A stretch of 64,000 nucleotides of DNA from Callorhinus ursinus (GCF_003265705.1 NW_020312828.1:55377124-55441123), one strand, 5' to 3'; positions 21,670 through 34,882 are shown, counted from the first letter of the stretch. Numbers and translations are program-made. Notes: generated by a model not told the origin, from the sequence alone.

Positions 21670-24240
21670 TAGTAAGAAACTTCCATTCCAAGAATCCAGA
21701 GTAATGGGTTCATTGCCTCTTGTACTGCTATGTGGGAACAGAGTTCATATTCCACTCTATTGCTTAATACCTTGCCACCATATAGGTGTTTGCTGTTTTA
21801 CAATAATAAACTTATATTCTCTGATTCTTCCAATATTATCTGGTACAAAGCAAGCCTGGATGTGACCTTCTATATCAATTGTAAAATGAATATATTAAGC
21901 TATGATTTCACAGTTGACACTTGTCTTGAAATACTATGCAGTAAGGATATCAGCATTTAGTGTACAGTGTTAAGACAATAACTCCAACATTCTTCATATG
22001 TATTAGGATTTTCATCAAGAGAAGAAAAAAAAAAAGACTTCTTTTAACTCAATGATTACTAGTTGGAAACTGTAGAAATAAACAAAAACCACCCAAATGA
22101 GGCAAACAAGCCTACTTACTCAGATTTTGCTCTAGCAAGAGAGTCAGCCACCATCACTTGTATCTAGCAGAGACTAAGCAGGTAGAGGAGTTTGAAAACT
22201 TTATAGTGGAAAAAGACTTCAGGTATGTTCTGCTTAGAGGTTGATGACATAGGGAAATTGGGGACAGACTAAATTGAGATAGAGCATTATGTGTAATTGT
22301 TGGGGAGCGTATGTGGTTTCTCTGATTGGTCTTAGAAGCAGGATCAAAAATTAGATAAACTGGAAGTTACTGAACCCTGGTCCTTTTGACTCATTGCTGC
22401 AGAGGTAGTGGTTTACCTTCCAGGCTATTTGCTGCAGAAGTTGTAAGTCAGTGTTCTATTTTCATATACCTCTCTGGAGAAAACACATGTCCCTCCAATA
22501 TATGCATTGGCATTGGGGAACTGGATAGTTCCAGGTAACATTGGCGAATATGTTACTTGGGTTTCAGCTTCTTTGAAAGTTAGTATATTATATGGAAAAC
22601 AGAAGAAAAATTGTACATTTATAATGACTCTCATAAAGTGTGTATCTTGATCACTTGATATAAAAATAAGAAAGCTCCAGATTGGAAACATGAAATTAAG
22701 CAGCTTTTTTGGTACTATAAAGGTTATAGCTTAAATTCAGCAGTCTTTGTAGGGCAATAGGCCAAATACTTTCCACGTGGAAGAAACACACAGAGAGCTG
22801 AATATGTAAACCAGTTAATGTCTTGCCATAAATCAGACTTCAGGCTACGAACAACTCTTTCTTTTTTCTTCCCTCTCCCCCAGCCCTCTGCCCTGGATCT
22901 CCTTGGGCCTCTACTGCATCTATATTTCCTTTGTGGACTGCAGCTTCTGCAGCAGTCATCCCTAAACGGCCACTATTTGGTCAATATCTTCTAGTCCCTT
23001 AAATTTGCTGTCCATTTTTGATGGGGCTTCCAACAGAGGTGATGAAACTCATTTGCTTACAAAGCACCCCAAAGTTTGTACTATTCCATAAGCATAATTT
23101 CTATCTGTATATATATTTACTTTCTGGCTTTTGGCTAGCTAACAAGACCTAGTTAATACATAATTCAAAGTGCCAGATACTATCTGAGTAAAAGATGCAG
23201 TCAGATTTATTTCCATTCTTTCTTTTCAGAATCAGGGGCTAAATATTGATGCTTTATAATGGCCTCTCTGGATTCCTCCAGAGAGTTATCCTTTGAAGAT
23301 TGAGAAAGGATCACATTCGTGATTAAGACTGATTTATTTTTGCATAATGATCTACTAGAGCATTTCCTTTAGCTTCCATATTGCCTATTTTTGCATGAGC
23401 TTTGACTTTTTAAATAGCCACCTCTATAGGACGTAGGATTCAAACTATGTTTAATTTAAGCTTAGCTTTAGAATATAGTCTTCTACCTGAAGTAAAATCA
23501 GTCCAGATAGCAAAGCTTATATATGGCCATTGTGTATTTACATATGTAGTCTCTCAACCCCTTCTTTTGGTTGTTCTCTCAGTTGTGAAAAGCTGAGTAA
23601 GTCAGAGAAGCCTAGAAATCCAAATGATTACTGCTTAGGGATTGTTCAGTCATATCTATAGTTAACTGTATTGCAAGATCTTCTTAACCATCTTGTATCA
23701 TTGTGGCAATCATCTAATGAAGGAACATTTACACAAAATTTTCTAAGATTCTGGATACAATGCAGTGGGCTTGCATTTTAACCACTATGATAAAAAAAAA
23801 ACAAAAACAAAAACTTACCACTAACTCTAGTAGAAGTTATTAATCATACCATCTCTGCCTTTTATGGAATAACAGATCAGTTTTAATTCACTGGTATAAG
23901 TAATGAAGGAAAATCACAATGTTCTAGATTTTAAGGGGCATCTGTGCTGTTACCAATACTTCTTGCTATACTTGGAACTTTTAATCCTCAAATATACCAA
24001 TTTAAAATTTGGACTTTGTTTTTTTAATGCATCTAAGCACTACCATCAGATAACAATTAGAGATCACATTCTCTCCTGCACAGCAAATCCTCCACTCACC
24101 ACTTTATCATCTTTTTCTACCCCTTATTCCCTTTCTCCATAGAGGAACTTGCCCTTTCTGACCCCACACGTTTTTAATGCACCTTCTACAGATATTTTGT
24201 TATTGTTCCCTCAATTTACTTTCAGCAGTTTTTAAAGTTT
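21670..24240. other. No gene recognised
   Basis: About 22850-23250 is less AT-rich and has a possibly LTR/ERV-like texture (CCCTCTGCCCTGGATCTCCT ... GATGGGGCTTCCAACAGAGG), but I cannot name a family. Short frames such as 22425-22691 (minus) and 23903-24142 (plus) have no identifiable product. Confidence 0.4.
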
Positions 24241-24249
24241 ACTTCCCAT

Positions 24250-24600
24250 GCTATACCACAAAATGTTCAGCATCAATTCACATGATCTACCATTATAGTA
24301 ATGCAGAGAGTATTTTCACTGCCCTAAAAATTGTCCATGTTCCACCTATTCACTCCTCCCAACCCTTGGCAACCACTGATCTTTTTATTGTTTCTGTAGT
24401 TTCACCTTTCTCCAGAATGTCCTATAGTTGGAATCATACAACACATAGCCTTTTCAGATTGGTTTCTTTCACTTAGTAATATGCATTTAAGTTTCCTCCA
24501 TGTCTTTGCATGCATAGCTTGATAGCACATTTCTTCTAAGCATAGAAAAATATTTTATTGTCTGGATATACCACAGTTTGTTTATCCACTCACCTACTGG
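24250..24600 (-). mobile_element. Old L1M-type 3'UTR fragment
   Basis: The plus strand shows TTTTCACTGCCCTAAAAATT, CTTGGCAACCACTGATCTTT, CCAGAATGTCCTATAGTTGG, TTTTCAGATTGGTTTCTTTC and CCTCCATGTCTTTGCATGCA, which is the reverse complement of the common L1ME/L1M 3'UTR. It overlaps a 99-codon incidental frame (24177-24476). Confidence 0.7.
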
Positions 24601-24609
24601 AGGGCATAT

Positions 24610-25230
24610 TTGTGAAAGACCAAAAACAGATCGATATTATGTAGAATGTATCTTAGTTTGGGGTGTATCAAAGCAGATCCTGAGTTAAGGATGAGTACAA
24701 GAACTCTTTTGGAAGGCAAATTCAAGAAGTACTGTGAGGGAGTAAAAAAGTAGCAAAAAGAAGGGAGGCAAACTAATAAAAAGTATAATAAGGTTGCCCC
24801 TATGGTAAGTGGGCTCAGTCCTGCTGGAGCCCCTCTGAGAAACTTCTGAAACATAGCTCAGATTTATTCCTGGAGGGGTGAGGAAGAGAAAAATTACTTA
24901 CCAACCGCTATCACTTAGTGACTAACCTTAAAAATATTAATTACTTTGCACCTTCCAGATGTCCTACACATGAACTCTGTAGCTTCCCTAGCCAGAAATC
25001 CTTAGGGGAAGAGACACAGAGCCACTGGTTATGTAAGGGAAATGTCTACAGATGACCTCTGGAGTAGAAAAAGGAATTTGGGGCAGTGAATTGTCACAGT
25101 GTATCACAGTGTGAGAGTTTTCTGTTATTTGTGAGATGGCTCAAAATTTAAAATCATCTGGCCACAAATTTTTAACTTGTATGTTACTAATAACACTTGA
25201 AATACTATTTCATTGCAGCAATTTTGGAAA
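24610..25230. other. No gene recognised
   Basis: The 86-codon minus-strand frame at 24594-24854 shows no recognised domain. No repeat landmark was identified. Confidence 0.4.
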
Positions 25231-25234
25231 CTTA

Positions 25235-25500
25235 GAATGTAGTATATAAGAACATCAAAAATCACATCAACTCCACCACTGAGAAATAACTAATACTGTA
25301 AGTTTACACACACACAAATCTTTTATTTTATAATATCATTTTTTCCATTTCACCTTATTCTATTTTACTCATGCAAATTCATGGACAAACACAACTATCA
25401 TATTTTGTATTAAATACAATATTCTAATTAACCAATCCCTAATATTTCTAGGTATTTGATGATGTTTGTCAGAATATTTTTATAAATTCTATCTACTTTA
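25235..25500. repeat. Unit 1 of a diverged repeat pair
   Basis: This segment and 25840-26095 share the same ordered landmarks with many differences: TCAAAAATCACATCAACTCC, a TTTATTTTA stretch, CAAATTCATG, AACCAATCCC and GTTTGTCAGAATA. It is probably an ancient LINE or other old mammalian repeat present twice, with a CAN-SINE inserted in between. Confidence 0.6.
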
Positions 25501-25596
25501 GTTATCCCATATTATAGAAGTTATCTATCATTTGGGGAAAGAAAAAAAAACCTTTACATTATTGGCCAAATTTTTAAAAATTGGGTTTCTAAGTTT

Positions 25597-25812
25597 TGAA
25601 AATTTTTTTAAAAGATTTTATTTTTTTATTTGACAGAGAGAGACATAGCGAGAGAGGAAACACAAGCAGGGGGAGTAGGAGAGGAAGAAGCAGGCTTCCC
25701 TGAGGAGCAGGGAGCCCGATGTAAGGCTTGATCCCAGGACCCTGGGATCACGACCTGAGCCGAAGGCAGATGCTTAACGACTGAGCCACTCAGGCGCCCC
25801 TGAAAAATTTTT
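25597..25812 (-). mobile_element. CAN-SINE with near-perfect TSD
   Basis: A minus-strand SINE at about 25610-25800: tail AAAAGATTTTATTTTTTTA, body AGCAGGCTTCCCTGAGGAGC, head GAGCCACTCAGGCGCCCC. The duplicated target is TGAAAATTTTTT / TGAAAAATTTTT. A 110-codon frame crossing it is a SINE artefact. Confidence 0.92.
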
Positions 25813-25839
25813 ATGTTACACAAGTTCATTAAAGCAATC

Positions 25840-26095
25840 TTGAAAAAGTCGGAAAATATGAAGTATCTCAAAATCACAAAAAACTCAGTCACCCATAAGT
25901 AACCAATTATCCCACATACATGCAATTCTAGAAAGAGTACAATGACAATTTTAACCATTTTATTTTACTCAACTATTACACAAATTCATGTATACATTAT
26001 TTTATTTATAAAGCAGTGTTTTTAATAATCCCACATTTAATGTTTCCTAGTTTTTAATAATTATGTTTGCCAGAATAATTTTAAGTCTTTTTTAC
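25840..26095. repeat. Unit 2 of a diverged repeat pair
   Basis: Counterpart of 25235-25500 in the same orientation: TCAAAATCACAAAAAACTCA, CATTTTATTTTACTCAACTA, CAAATTCATGTATACATT, GTTTGCCAGAATAATTTTAA. Divergence is high, so the pair represents independent old insertions of one family or a very old duplication. Confidence 0.6.
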
Positions 26096-26099
26096 ATTA

Positions 26100-29000
26100 A
26101 TCACCCAGCCTTCAAGTCCATACATTACATTTGCACACACACAAATACAACCCTCACTCCACCAAAAAATACATAGTTTGTCTTTCTCCTTCCAGCCTCA
26201 TTTAAAATTTATTCTTGGCATGTTTATACATTCTGTTTTATATATGTCCTATTAAAATGACAAGTTTCTTTAGAATGTATGTTAAATGCTTTTATATCCT
26301 TACTACTGACAGACTAATTAAAATTCCTTTGGAATCAAAATTTGAACCGACCCAATGTTAAAATGTTACATTCTACATTTATGGCAGTCTATATACATAT
26401 GTACTGACACACATAAAATTTGCCTAAAATCAACAGGTTACTTGACAAATTAACAGATGACTCACTCAGAATAGGTGAAGGAATTTTATTCAGAAATGGT
26501 GTTTTAAATATTACAGAATAAAAAAGGAATTAGCTTAAAAGTTGTTAAGTCAGAAATATATTTTTTTAAGTCCGAAATATATTAAAGCCATACTAAATAT
26601 CAAACTTTAACCCAACCAAAAGGCTTATAATTTCATAAGCTTCACACACATACACACACACCACTCACTCACAGAGTCACTAATTCTCAACTTCTCCCAT
26701 TCTACCCAAGCCCACTAGCCACAGAATGACTCAACTGCTTGTCTGTCAGATTTCCATCAAAATATCTTTGTTTTACTTGTTGGGAATCTAATGTAATTTT
26801 AAGATTCTTAACTTTTAAAAGACTCTCTATTCATATGACTTCTTTACAGCTTAAAAAATGCATTATCTGTGAAATCCAAGATTTCAAAAATGAAACACTA
26901 GTGGAAAATTTCAGTAATATTGCAATTACTCTCAGTTTTTTGAAGTGACCAAAAAAAGAGGGGTTAATATCACAAAAATATACTTTTTTTTGATAAATTG
27001 GATACATTTTCAGACCTCTACAAGCTATGTTACTGGCTAAAGTCTGTATGCCATATTTCCCACAATGAAAAGCTTTAAATTAGTAGACGAGAGAAACTAA
27101 GAACCTTCAGGCATAGCCATCAATTACATAAGACTCATAGGTTTATATTTACTATAGTAATTTCCTACTTTAAATCATCTTTAAAGAGAGAAATGGCTTG
27201 AAGGATATAAAAACTTACTAAGGGTAGACTTTATTTTTTTTAATAAAATATAAACTCAAAAGTATCCTAACAGTGAAATGCAATGTAAAAATTATTTTCA
27301 AAAATTTACCCCGGAAATGAAAGTTAAATAAGATCCTAAAAAAGAAAAACATGGTTTATATCCCATAACTGAGTTTTGACAAAATGGTATTAAAAACGTA
27401 TCAATTACAAATGTGACTGTACCACCACAAATAGTACTGTTAGAAATGTCTTTTTGGTTATTAAATCAGTTATTATTAGGAAAATTTCTTAAAAATGGAA
27501 ATCACTTTACAACTCCATGCTAGCCAAACAGGAAAAACCTATCCTTCCAAGATATTTTATTATTATTATTATTATTGTTATTATTTTAATGTAGGGGCAA
27601 TAAAACAAAGAAAAAAATGCACAGTGCAATGAAAGAACCTGAGCATTTCCTTTGGAGGTAGTATAGTGATACTTTAATGGTAAAGTTAAAATGCCCAAGG
27701 AAGGCTTGAGGTTTTGTTCTGCTCTGCCTGACCCATGATTCATCCATCTAGCCTTGTAGCAAACACTTAGGAATACACAGAAGGTTTTCATACTAGATAT
27801 TTTTTGTGCCTAAGTAATAAGCAGAATTATGGATAGTTGGCTTCCAACACAGTCAGGAAATGCCAGGAAGTGCTAAAAGAGCCCTTGAGTGGAGGATCAC
27901 AGCTTCTTATAAGACCTGAGGATGCTTTATACCATCAGGCCATATATTAGTAGCTGTTGACCAGTGCAGGGATTTTAGGGCTAGCCAAGCTTCCATCTTC
28001 GCCTGGAGTATCTTATATTGTCCATTCTTTGCAGGCTTTTCTGGGCAGATAAGCACCATATCCTTTACCTATATTAAAGAAACTTGAATTTTTTCCTTTT
28101 TTAAAATCAATTATCTTAATTAATAACCATTATCCTAATAGTCATGGAACTATATAATGTAATTCTTATCTCATTGCTAATGTGTTATTACTGTTATGTA
28201 TCCTTTTTACAATATTCTGTTGTATGCATTTTTGATGTTGTCTTTCTTTTAATACATTTTTGACTATGATATTCCAAAATGTTTTGAACTATAAGTGCAC
28301 TGATTTTAAGTTTGTATGTCATTTTCTTAACCCTTTTCAAATATCTTTTTACTCCTTTAGATTTCTCAAATCCAATAATACAGAACAAGTTTAATTTTGA
28401 CTTCAGATATTTAGATATTTGGCACCTCAAATTATAACCCCTGATTTTTTTCATTTATTTGTGCTTATAAACCACTTTTTATTTTTATTTCTTCTGTTCT
28501 TTTGCTCTTTTACGATGAAAATGATACATCAAAAATTGATATTAATTTTAAAATTATCTGCACTAACCATTTTACATCTAATCATATGTCCATGTTAATT
28601 GTCATGATTCTCCAGAATATGCCTATACTTTTGTATTCTATTTTAACCACTTAATTTCCCAGAAATCAGTCTTTGGGGGTGCTTCTTAATTGGGGAATTT
28701 TTGGCTTTCTTTATAAGGATGAAAACTATATCATTAAATCATTAAAACTTTAATGTAAACAATAACATGGATATAAATAAAATGGTGATTGCAAAATTTG
28801 CTCACATTATTTGAAATTCTCCATTACTCATAGATTCTTCACATATCTACAAAAATAAAATTTGTCATTCTGTAATCAGCTTGAGACGGAAAAGAAACTA
28901 GAAACTATAAAGATATTTTTCTGCTAAAATAGCAAAATCAACGAAAGCATGGGTTTAGCATGGTGACCTTCTCACTTTCGAATCACTGAAAAATGTGTTT

Positions 29001-29209
29001 GTAACAGATCATCTCAATATTCTGTCATTTATTATGAAGAGTGACATAAGTGTTATCAACAGAGATTTGGAACTTATTAGAAATATTTCATTATTCATTT
29101 ACATTCTGAAGACTATATATGAAAAATTGGGACTAATTTATTTTAGAAATTGTGTACGACTTCCTTTGATATTTCAAATCTGGTTTAAATGGTGCTCAAT
29201 TACTTGGGC
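26100..29209. other. AT-rich DNA, no gene; (ATT)n tract at 27553-27588
   Basis: Apart from a short ATT/TTA microsatellite at 27553-27588 and A/C-rich runs near 26640-26690, I recognise no repeats or genes. Frames such as 27507-27791 (94 codons, minus, overlapping the ATT tract) and 28194-28454 (minus) lack any domain. Confidence 0.45.
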
Positions 29210-29442
29210 AGTATTTTGTATATTTAAAAGAAAAATTTTTTAACGATTTTATTTATTTGGCACAGAGAGAGAGAGCACAAGCAGGGGGAGCGGCAGGAAG
29301 ACGGAGAGGGAGAAGCAGGCTCCCCACCAGGCAAGGAGCCTGATGTAGGGCTCAATCCCAGGACCCTGGGATCATGACCTGAGCCGAAGGCAGATGCCCA
29401 ACCATCTGAGTCACCCAGGTGCCCCAAGTATTTTGTATATTT
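29210..29442 (-). mobile_element. CAN-SINE with perfect 16-bp TSD
   Basis: A minus-strand SINE at 29226-29426 with head GAGTCACCCAGGTGCCCC. AGTATTTTGTATATTT is repeated exactly at 29210-29225 and 29427-29442. Confidence 0.95.
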
Positions 29443-29472
29443 TTAGTTTAAAATGTGTACGTCAGGATTTGA

Positions 29473-29675
29473 CTCATATTTGTCATTTTATTTTTTATTA
29501 TTTTTTAAAAGATTTTATTCATTTGTCAGAGAGAGAGTGAGAGAGAACACAAGCAGGGGGAGCAGGAAGGCAGAGCAGGCAGAGGGAGAAACAGGACCCT
29601 GGGATCATGACCTAAGCTGAAGGCAGATGCTTAACCGACTGAGCCACCCAGGCGTCCCTCACATTTGTCATTTTA
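29473..29675 (-). mobile_element. CAN-SINE with internal deletion and 18-bp TSD
   Basis: A minus-strand SINE at 29491-29657. It lacks about 50 bases between the AGAAACAGG segment and GACCCTGGGATCATGACC that other copies keep (the CTCCC...GCAGGGAGCC...CTCGATCCCAG part). The duplication CTCA(T/C)ATTTGTCATTTTA is at 29473-29490 and 29658-29675. It is only 31 bp away from the neighbouring SINE's TSD. Confidence 0.93.
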
Positions 29676-29679
29676 AAAA

Positions 29680-30340
29680 ATATTAAGTTTACAAAGAATT
29701 AAGGGAATCTTTTGGGATGATCTAAATGTTATCCATGGATAGCATCTGGCCTGCTTTTTGAAGAATGGATTAAGGGTAGTCTGGAAAAGGAAAATTTATG
29801 ATAAAAAGAAGAAAATACTGGGGGAAGAGAAATTAATAGGATAGTAGGGGATGGAAAAGCTTGGCACATTTATGTGTCTGCAAGCAATTTGTTCTAGAAT
29901 ATAATGGAAAAATGGTGCCACTGAGATTGAGGGAAAAGGTTGTGAAAATCTTTGAATGATTCAATTAAATTTACAGAGGCTTGGGATTCCTTATAGGAGT
30001 TATTGTGAGATTTTAGGCATAGGAATAAACTAAATGATTAACATTATATAAAGAATATTATATTAACTGTGTGAATGCATTTGAAGGGATGAATAAAAAG
30101 GGAGCAAAACAATAAAATCAATTAAGAAACCATTGTAGTTTTATGCGAAGAATAATTATGTCTGAAGCAAGACCATAGCAATGCAAAGGAAAGGAATGAA
30201 TGAATGAATTCATGATACATAAAGCAGAATAGTCAGGGCATTCTGAATGGATTTAAGAAAAAAAGAAGAAAGGAGCTAAGAATGGTTTCCAATTGTTCTT
30301 ATTTGGGCCTATTGATTTATTTATATTCATGGCCATTTAC
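29680..30340. other. No gene recognised
   Basis: Purine-rich sequence (29930-30290) that may be an old interspersed repeat I cannot name. No coding signal. Confidence 0.35.
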
Positions 30341-30344
30341 TTAT

Positions 30345-30455
30345 TGATTCCCTTATTCATTTAGGCAATATTTTTATTGAATACCTCTTGTATACCAAGT
30401 ACTGTGCTATAAGCTAGGCACATGGCAGTGAGCAAGATGGATAAGACTCCTTATT
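30345..30455 (-). mobile_element. Probable L2 3'-end remnant
   Basis: CCCTTATTCATTTAGGCAAT, TTTATTGAATACCTCTTGTA, CCAAGTACTGTGCTATAAGC, AGGCACATGGCAGTGAGCAA match the reverse complement of the L2 3' region. It is old and diverged. Confidence 0.6.
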
Positions 30456-30459
30456 TCAT

Positions 30460-31530
30460 TATATTGCCAAATCCATTCCAATTTCCAAATTAATTGTAAA
30501 ATATAAAAAGCATATCAAAATTTATGATTTCTGAGTTGACTGTGACATGCTTTATGATTGATTGTGATATTCCCCTTTGACATACTGTGACCCACCACCC
30601 AGGCTCTTTCTCTTGAGTCAACGCCTGCAGTTTCATTCATACAAGTCTTATTCTTTTGCGCCCCTTCCTTTTCTGCCTGTAACTAGCTACAGTAGGCAAT
30701 AAACATTCCGTGAATTTGTATCCCAAAATACAGTAGTTATATACAGCTTGAGTGAATTGTTAAGAAGGGAAAACATCTAATAGGAATAATAATCATCATC
30801 ATACAAATAATCATTTGGTGGTTTATTATACTAATCAATGGAATTTTATATATCATATTTTATCTGTAGTGCAAAATAATCATTTGAGTTAAAAGTAGTT
30901 TCTTATTCTAAGGAAAAATAAAAGATCAGAAAGTGTAAATTATTTGTTCAAAATCATGATAAAGGTTACATTGGGAATTTAAATATAATTCCTTCAAATC
31001 TATGTTTAAAAGTATTTCACATACATCTCATTCTTTTTCTTAAAAGGCACATCTATTAGGTCAATATGAACAACATTGCCATAGCTTTTTAAAAAAAATG
31101 GAAAAAAATACACTTGATTTGGAAACAAGGTGTACTGAGTTTAGAACTATGATCTTCATAAGCCTTGGATTAAAGGAGAACTATCTCTCTGTTTCTATAA
31201 TTTGGGCATCTAATTGGATTTGGGATATTTTCCTTGGCTATCTCTATGACCTAAGTGAAAAAGAAAAAAAAAATACTGGGAAGTGGTATAACCATTAAAA
31301 AAGGAATATAAAATATATAATTGTTTTTATTCATTTACTTATTTAATTGTGGTTAAATACAAAACTTTATAAAGTTTCATTGTTTATTTTATTCATTAAT
31401 CATAAACATTTAAAAACATTTTTCTTGCCTTTCATTTCCTACATTAATAGAATGCATTGCATATGCATATTATTACTACAGATTAGTGTTATAAATAAGA
31501 AAGACATTTTAAAAATGCCCTCTGGACCAC
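30460..31530. other. No gene recognised; possible faint MIR at 30820-31020
   Basis: 30820-31020 has a MIR-like order on the minus strand but is too diverged to call. The 66-codon frame at 31098-31298 has no identifiable product. Confidence 0.35.
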
Positions 31531-31531
31531 T

Positions 31532-31759
31532 CTTTCTCCATGTTTTTTTTTTTTTAAAGATTCTATTTATCTATTTGAGAGAGAGAGAACGAGAGATAGA
31601 GAGCATGAGAGGGAAGAGGGTCAGAGGGAGAAGCAGACTCCCTGCTGAGCAAGGAGCCCGATGTGGGACTCCATCCCGGGACTCCAGGATCATGACCTGA
31701 GCCGAAGGCAGTCGCTTAACCAACTGAGCCACCCAGGCGCCCCCCTTTCTCCATGTTTT
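31532..31759 (-). mobile_element. CAN-SINE with perfect 15-bp TSD
   Basis: A minus-strand SINE at 31547-31744, same body type as 11918-12120 (GGTCAGAGGGAGAAGCAGAC, GACTCCAGGATCATGACCTG), head GAGCCACCCAGGCGCCCC. CTTTCTCCATGTTTT is repeated at 31532-31546 and 31745-31759. Confidence 0.95.
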
Positions 31760-31764
31760 ATCAG

Positions 31765-32810
31765 TGTGAATTCAAGTCTTGGCCTCAAGTAGATCTACTC
31801 TTATATTTTTTTCCACAATAAGATAAAACCTGATTGATATTCAACACAGGTTCTATTTTCAAGCATACCATCTGTGACAGTTCCGTTCTGAACATCAGCT
31901 TTATGCTGACATTGCATTACTAAAATGAATGATTCCCAACACAAGAAGTCCCAGGCTTCTGACCTAGAAAAAATTGGCTCTTCTTCAGCTTGTTTTGTTC
32001 CTCTTAGTTACTGAGAAAAAAAGAAAAAACACAAAATGGTATTCTATTAATACCCAAATTCTAAAATCTACCATGTTATTGTGATATCTGTTTAAAGATC
32101 CCAAGTCTTCCAGAGATTAATGGAAGCTGTTGGGCAGAACTCTGCTATGGGGTACTGCATTGCAAAGTGTTTGGTATCTATGTCAAAATATCAAAGATAT
32201 AAAAAAGCTTGAAAAGTAGGCCATACATGTTTCTTATTAACATTTTTAAATTGTGATCATGGTAGTTTCCAAATAAGATTAACATAGTTGAATATAGTTT
32301 CTCAATTATGAACTGCAAGAAAAGTATGTGCTACATGTAACTAAAGACAGTTTAGCTCCCTGAACTGTACTCCAAAATCAAATTAGAACACTCCTATAGG
32401 CAAAATAATTTTAAAATAATTGAAATTAAGTCTGATACTTATTTCTATGTTTTTATGAATGTTTTACAACTTAAAATTGTTTTTTAGAGAAATTTTGTAT
32501 TCAATCATTTTTAATTTTCTTCAGGTTTTTATAATAGTGTGCTTCTTGGTAACTTGATAAAATGATTCAGTAAAGCACATTTAGTATATAAAAACAAATT
32601 CAATTAACCTAAAATATTTTTCATATTTCAAAATATGAAGTTTTGCTGTGCTTCTTTGTATTGAGTAGCATAAAATCTCAAATGTATTAAAATAAATAAA
32701 AAATAAGGGAATAACAGTTACAAAGAAGATTAAAAATTTTAAGTGTAGATAAGAGATTTTAAATAGAAAGACTATAGTAAAAGTAAATATCCACAGCTCT
32801 TCTGTAGATA
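31765..32810. other. No gene recognised
   Basis: AT-rich, with a 103-codon minus-strand frame (32581-32892) of F/I/L-rich composition and no recognised domain. No repeats were named. Confidence 0.4.
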
Positions 32811-32850
32811 ATGCTCCCAAACATAACACAATGAATTTAAAATATATATA

Positions 32851-33010
32851 CTCATGATGGGAATTAAGGAGTGCACTTGTCATGATGAGCACCAGGTGAT
32901 GTATGGAATTGTTGAATCACTGTATTATACACCTGAAACTAATATAATACTGTATGTTAACTAATTGGAATTAAAATAGAAACTTAAAAAAATAAGTAAA
33001 ATTAGATTAA
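32851..33010 (+). mobile_element. 5'-truncated L1 3' end with an unusually long TSD
   Basis: GATGGGAATTAAGGAGTGCA, GAGCACCAGGTGATGTATGG, GTTGAATCACTGTATTATAC, ACCTGAAACTAATATAATAC, TGTATGTTAACTAATTGGAA and an A-rich tail are the carnivore L1 3'UTR end. Flanks 32814-32848 and 33052-33086 align over 35 bp with four differences (both start CTCCCAA and contain AATTTAAAATATA), consistent with an aged target duplication. Confidence 0.85.
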
Positions 33011-33089
33011 ACTAAATTTAATGAAAAAAAAGTAAAATAAAACATATATACCTCCCAAGCACAACACAATAAATTTAAAATATACACAT

Positions 33090-34880
33090 CTGCACACATG
33101 TACTACAATTAGATAAACATAACTTTTGAAATTCGATTTGCAAACCTCACAAGCATTAAAATATTATAAATTTAAGGATTCAGTACTGTATCTTTCAGTA
33201 TCCTGTGCATTTAACCAAGTCAGTATAAATCAGTTCATTAAGAATTTATTTTATGTGCAAACACAGGCTAAGTGGTAAAGAGAACTGAGGCAGTAAAAGT
33301 GAAAAATGAACAAATGAATTAATTAATGAATAATTAAAGTGGTTTGCATTATCAGAGCCATACAATATTGCTGGAAAACAAAACTAACTTATACAAGAGA
33401 TATCAGATGTGAGAGATATGGCACTTCTGAGGGAGCAACACAAACATTTTAAAATACTGCCAATACCCACAATATATCTTAAGAATTGTCATGGTCAGAA
33501 AGATTTAAAGCCACAGTCATTATTAAAAACTTGAGATTACTTCTTTTGATTTTAATTTACTATGCTTGGGCCCATAGCTTCCATCTGATGTTTGACATTT
33601 CCTTCTTTCTTTCTCAGTTTGAGCCTTTATCTGAACCACAAAGAATGAACACACTAGCAGTCCTTCTTAGGAACTAAGTTCCATGACAGAGCAGAGAATC
33701 TAATTTCCTGTTGAGGTTTAGAAACCAAGGGCATGATCAGTTATTTCCAAAGGTCAACTTTGAATGGGTGAGCTTTGAGTGACTTGGCCTGAAAGCAAAA
33801 CTTATCAGATTTCTCAATCTAACATACTCTTAAAAAGAAAATGTGAAAGTCATTATCTCTCATTCTTACTACATAGGTTGACTGTTTTCAAAATACTCTG
33901 GTCTCATATACACTGGATTGATACTGAGTTCTTTAAGGGATAGCTATAATAGTTTAAACATGATTAGATGCCAAGTCTTCAACATTGTTTCTATTTCATC
34001 ATGCTAACTTTCAAAATCAAGCTCTTAATTAGAAAGACTAGTCATAAACTAAGATAAATTAGTTTGGCAGGGAGAGATACATTCGTGTGTCATCAAATCA
34101 AGACAGAATCAAAAAAAGGGTAGGTAGTCATGGCAAAAGTGGCAAAGGTTTGGACATATCCAAGTAAAATAGTTTTTTTAAATATCCTTTTTACTTGGAA
34201 ACAAAAATGTCATAGATGACCATAATCAGGAAACTTTGAATGGACATCTTGCGGTAAAAGCCAAATTACACAGGACTGATCAAGGAGTGTGATGTGGCAA
34301 GTGGTAACAGTGAATAAATTTACTTTTGAAAATTTCAGATTTGAAGGTGATGGTACATATTAAGCAATGGTTAGATAAGAATTTAGTGTCAAAGGAGAGC
34401 TATTTTATTTTATTTCTGGATACTACAGGCTTGGATATGTGATTATAGTTTTGAATGAGCCCATGGAGAGAAAAGAAAAAAAAAAAAAGAGGAAAGAGGA
34501 TTATTTATGGAAATAGGTTTATGAGTATTTGGAGTGCGGTCAAAGGGAGAAACTGAGAGACTGACTTTGAAAAGGAGGAGGAAAATGATGTTCCTTAATG
34601 CTGAGGTTGCAGCAAATCCTGAGAAGAAAAGGAAAATGAGTTTGGAAATGCAGAATTTCTAATGATACCTTTCTGTAGAATTGTGTTCCTATCTACAGAA
34701 GATTTTTTTCAGGACTCAGAATACCTGAAAAAAGTCAGAGTTTTTAGGACTGATCTTGGGGTAGCTATTTGAGGACAGGAGAGGCAATATAACAAAAATG
34801 TATTGGCACTGAGATAGCTAATAGGAGAGAAATTAATGATCATAAAATACAAATTCAATAAAAGAGGCAGTTTAGTCAGT
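33090..34880. other. No gene recognised
   Basis: 33170-33700 is AT-rich. 34060-34800 is purine-rich and may be an old unnamed repeat (an A13 run at about 34478). No coding evidence was found. Confidence 0.4.
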
Positions 34881-34882
34881 TG

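Noticed and set aside
22850..23250. Possible endogenous retrovirus LTR or interior
   Set aside because: The texture is suggestive but no terminal TG/CA pair, polyadenylation signal or primer site could be identified.
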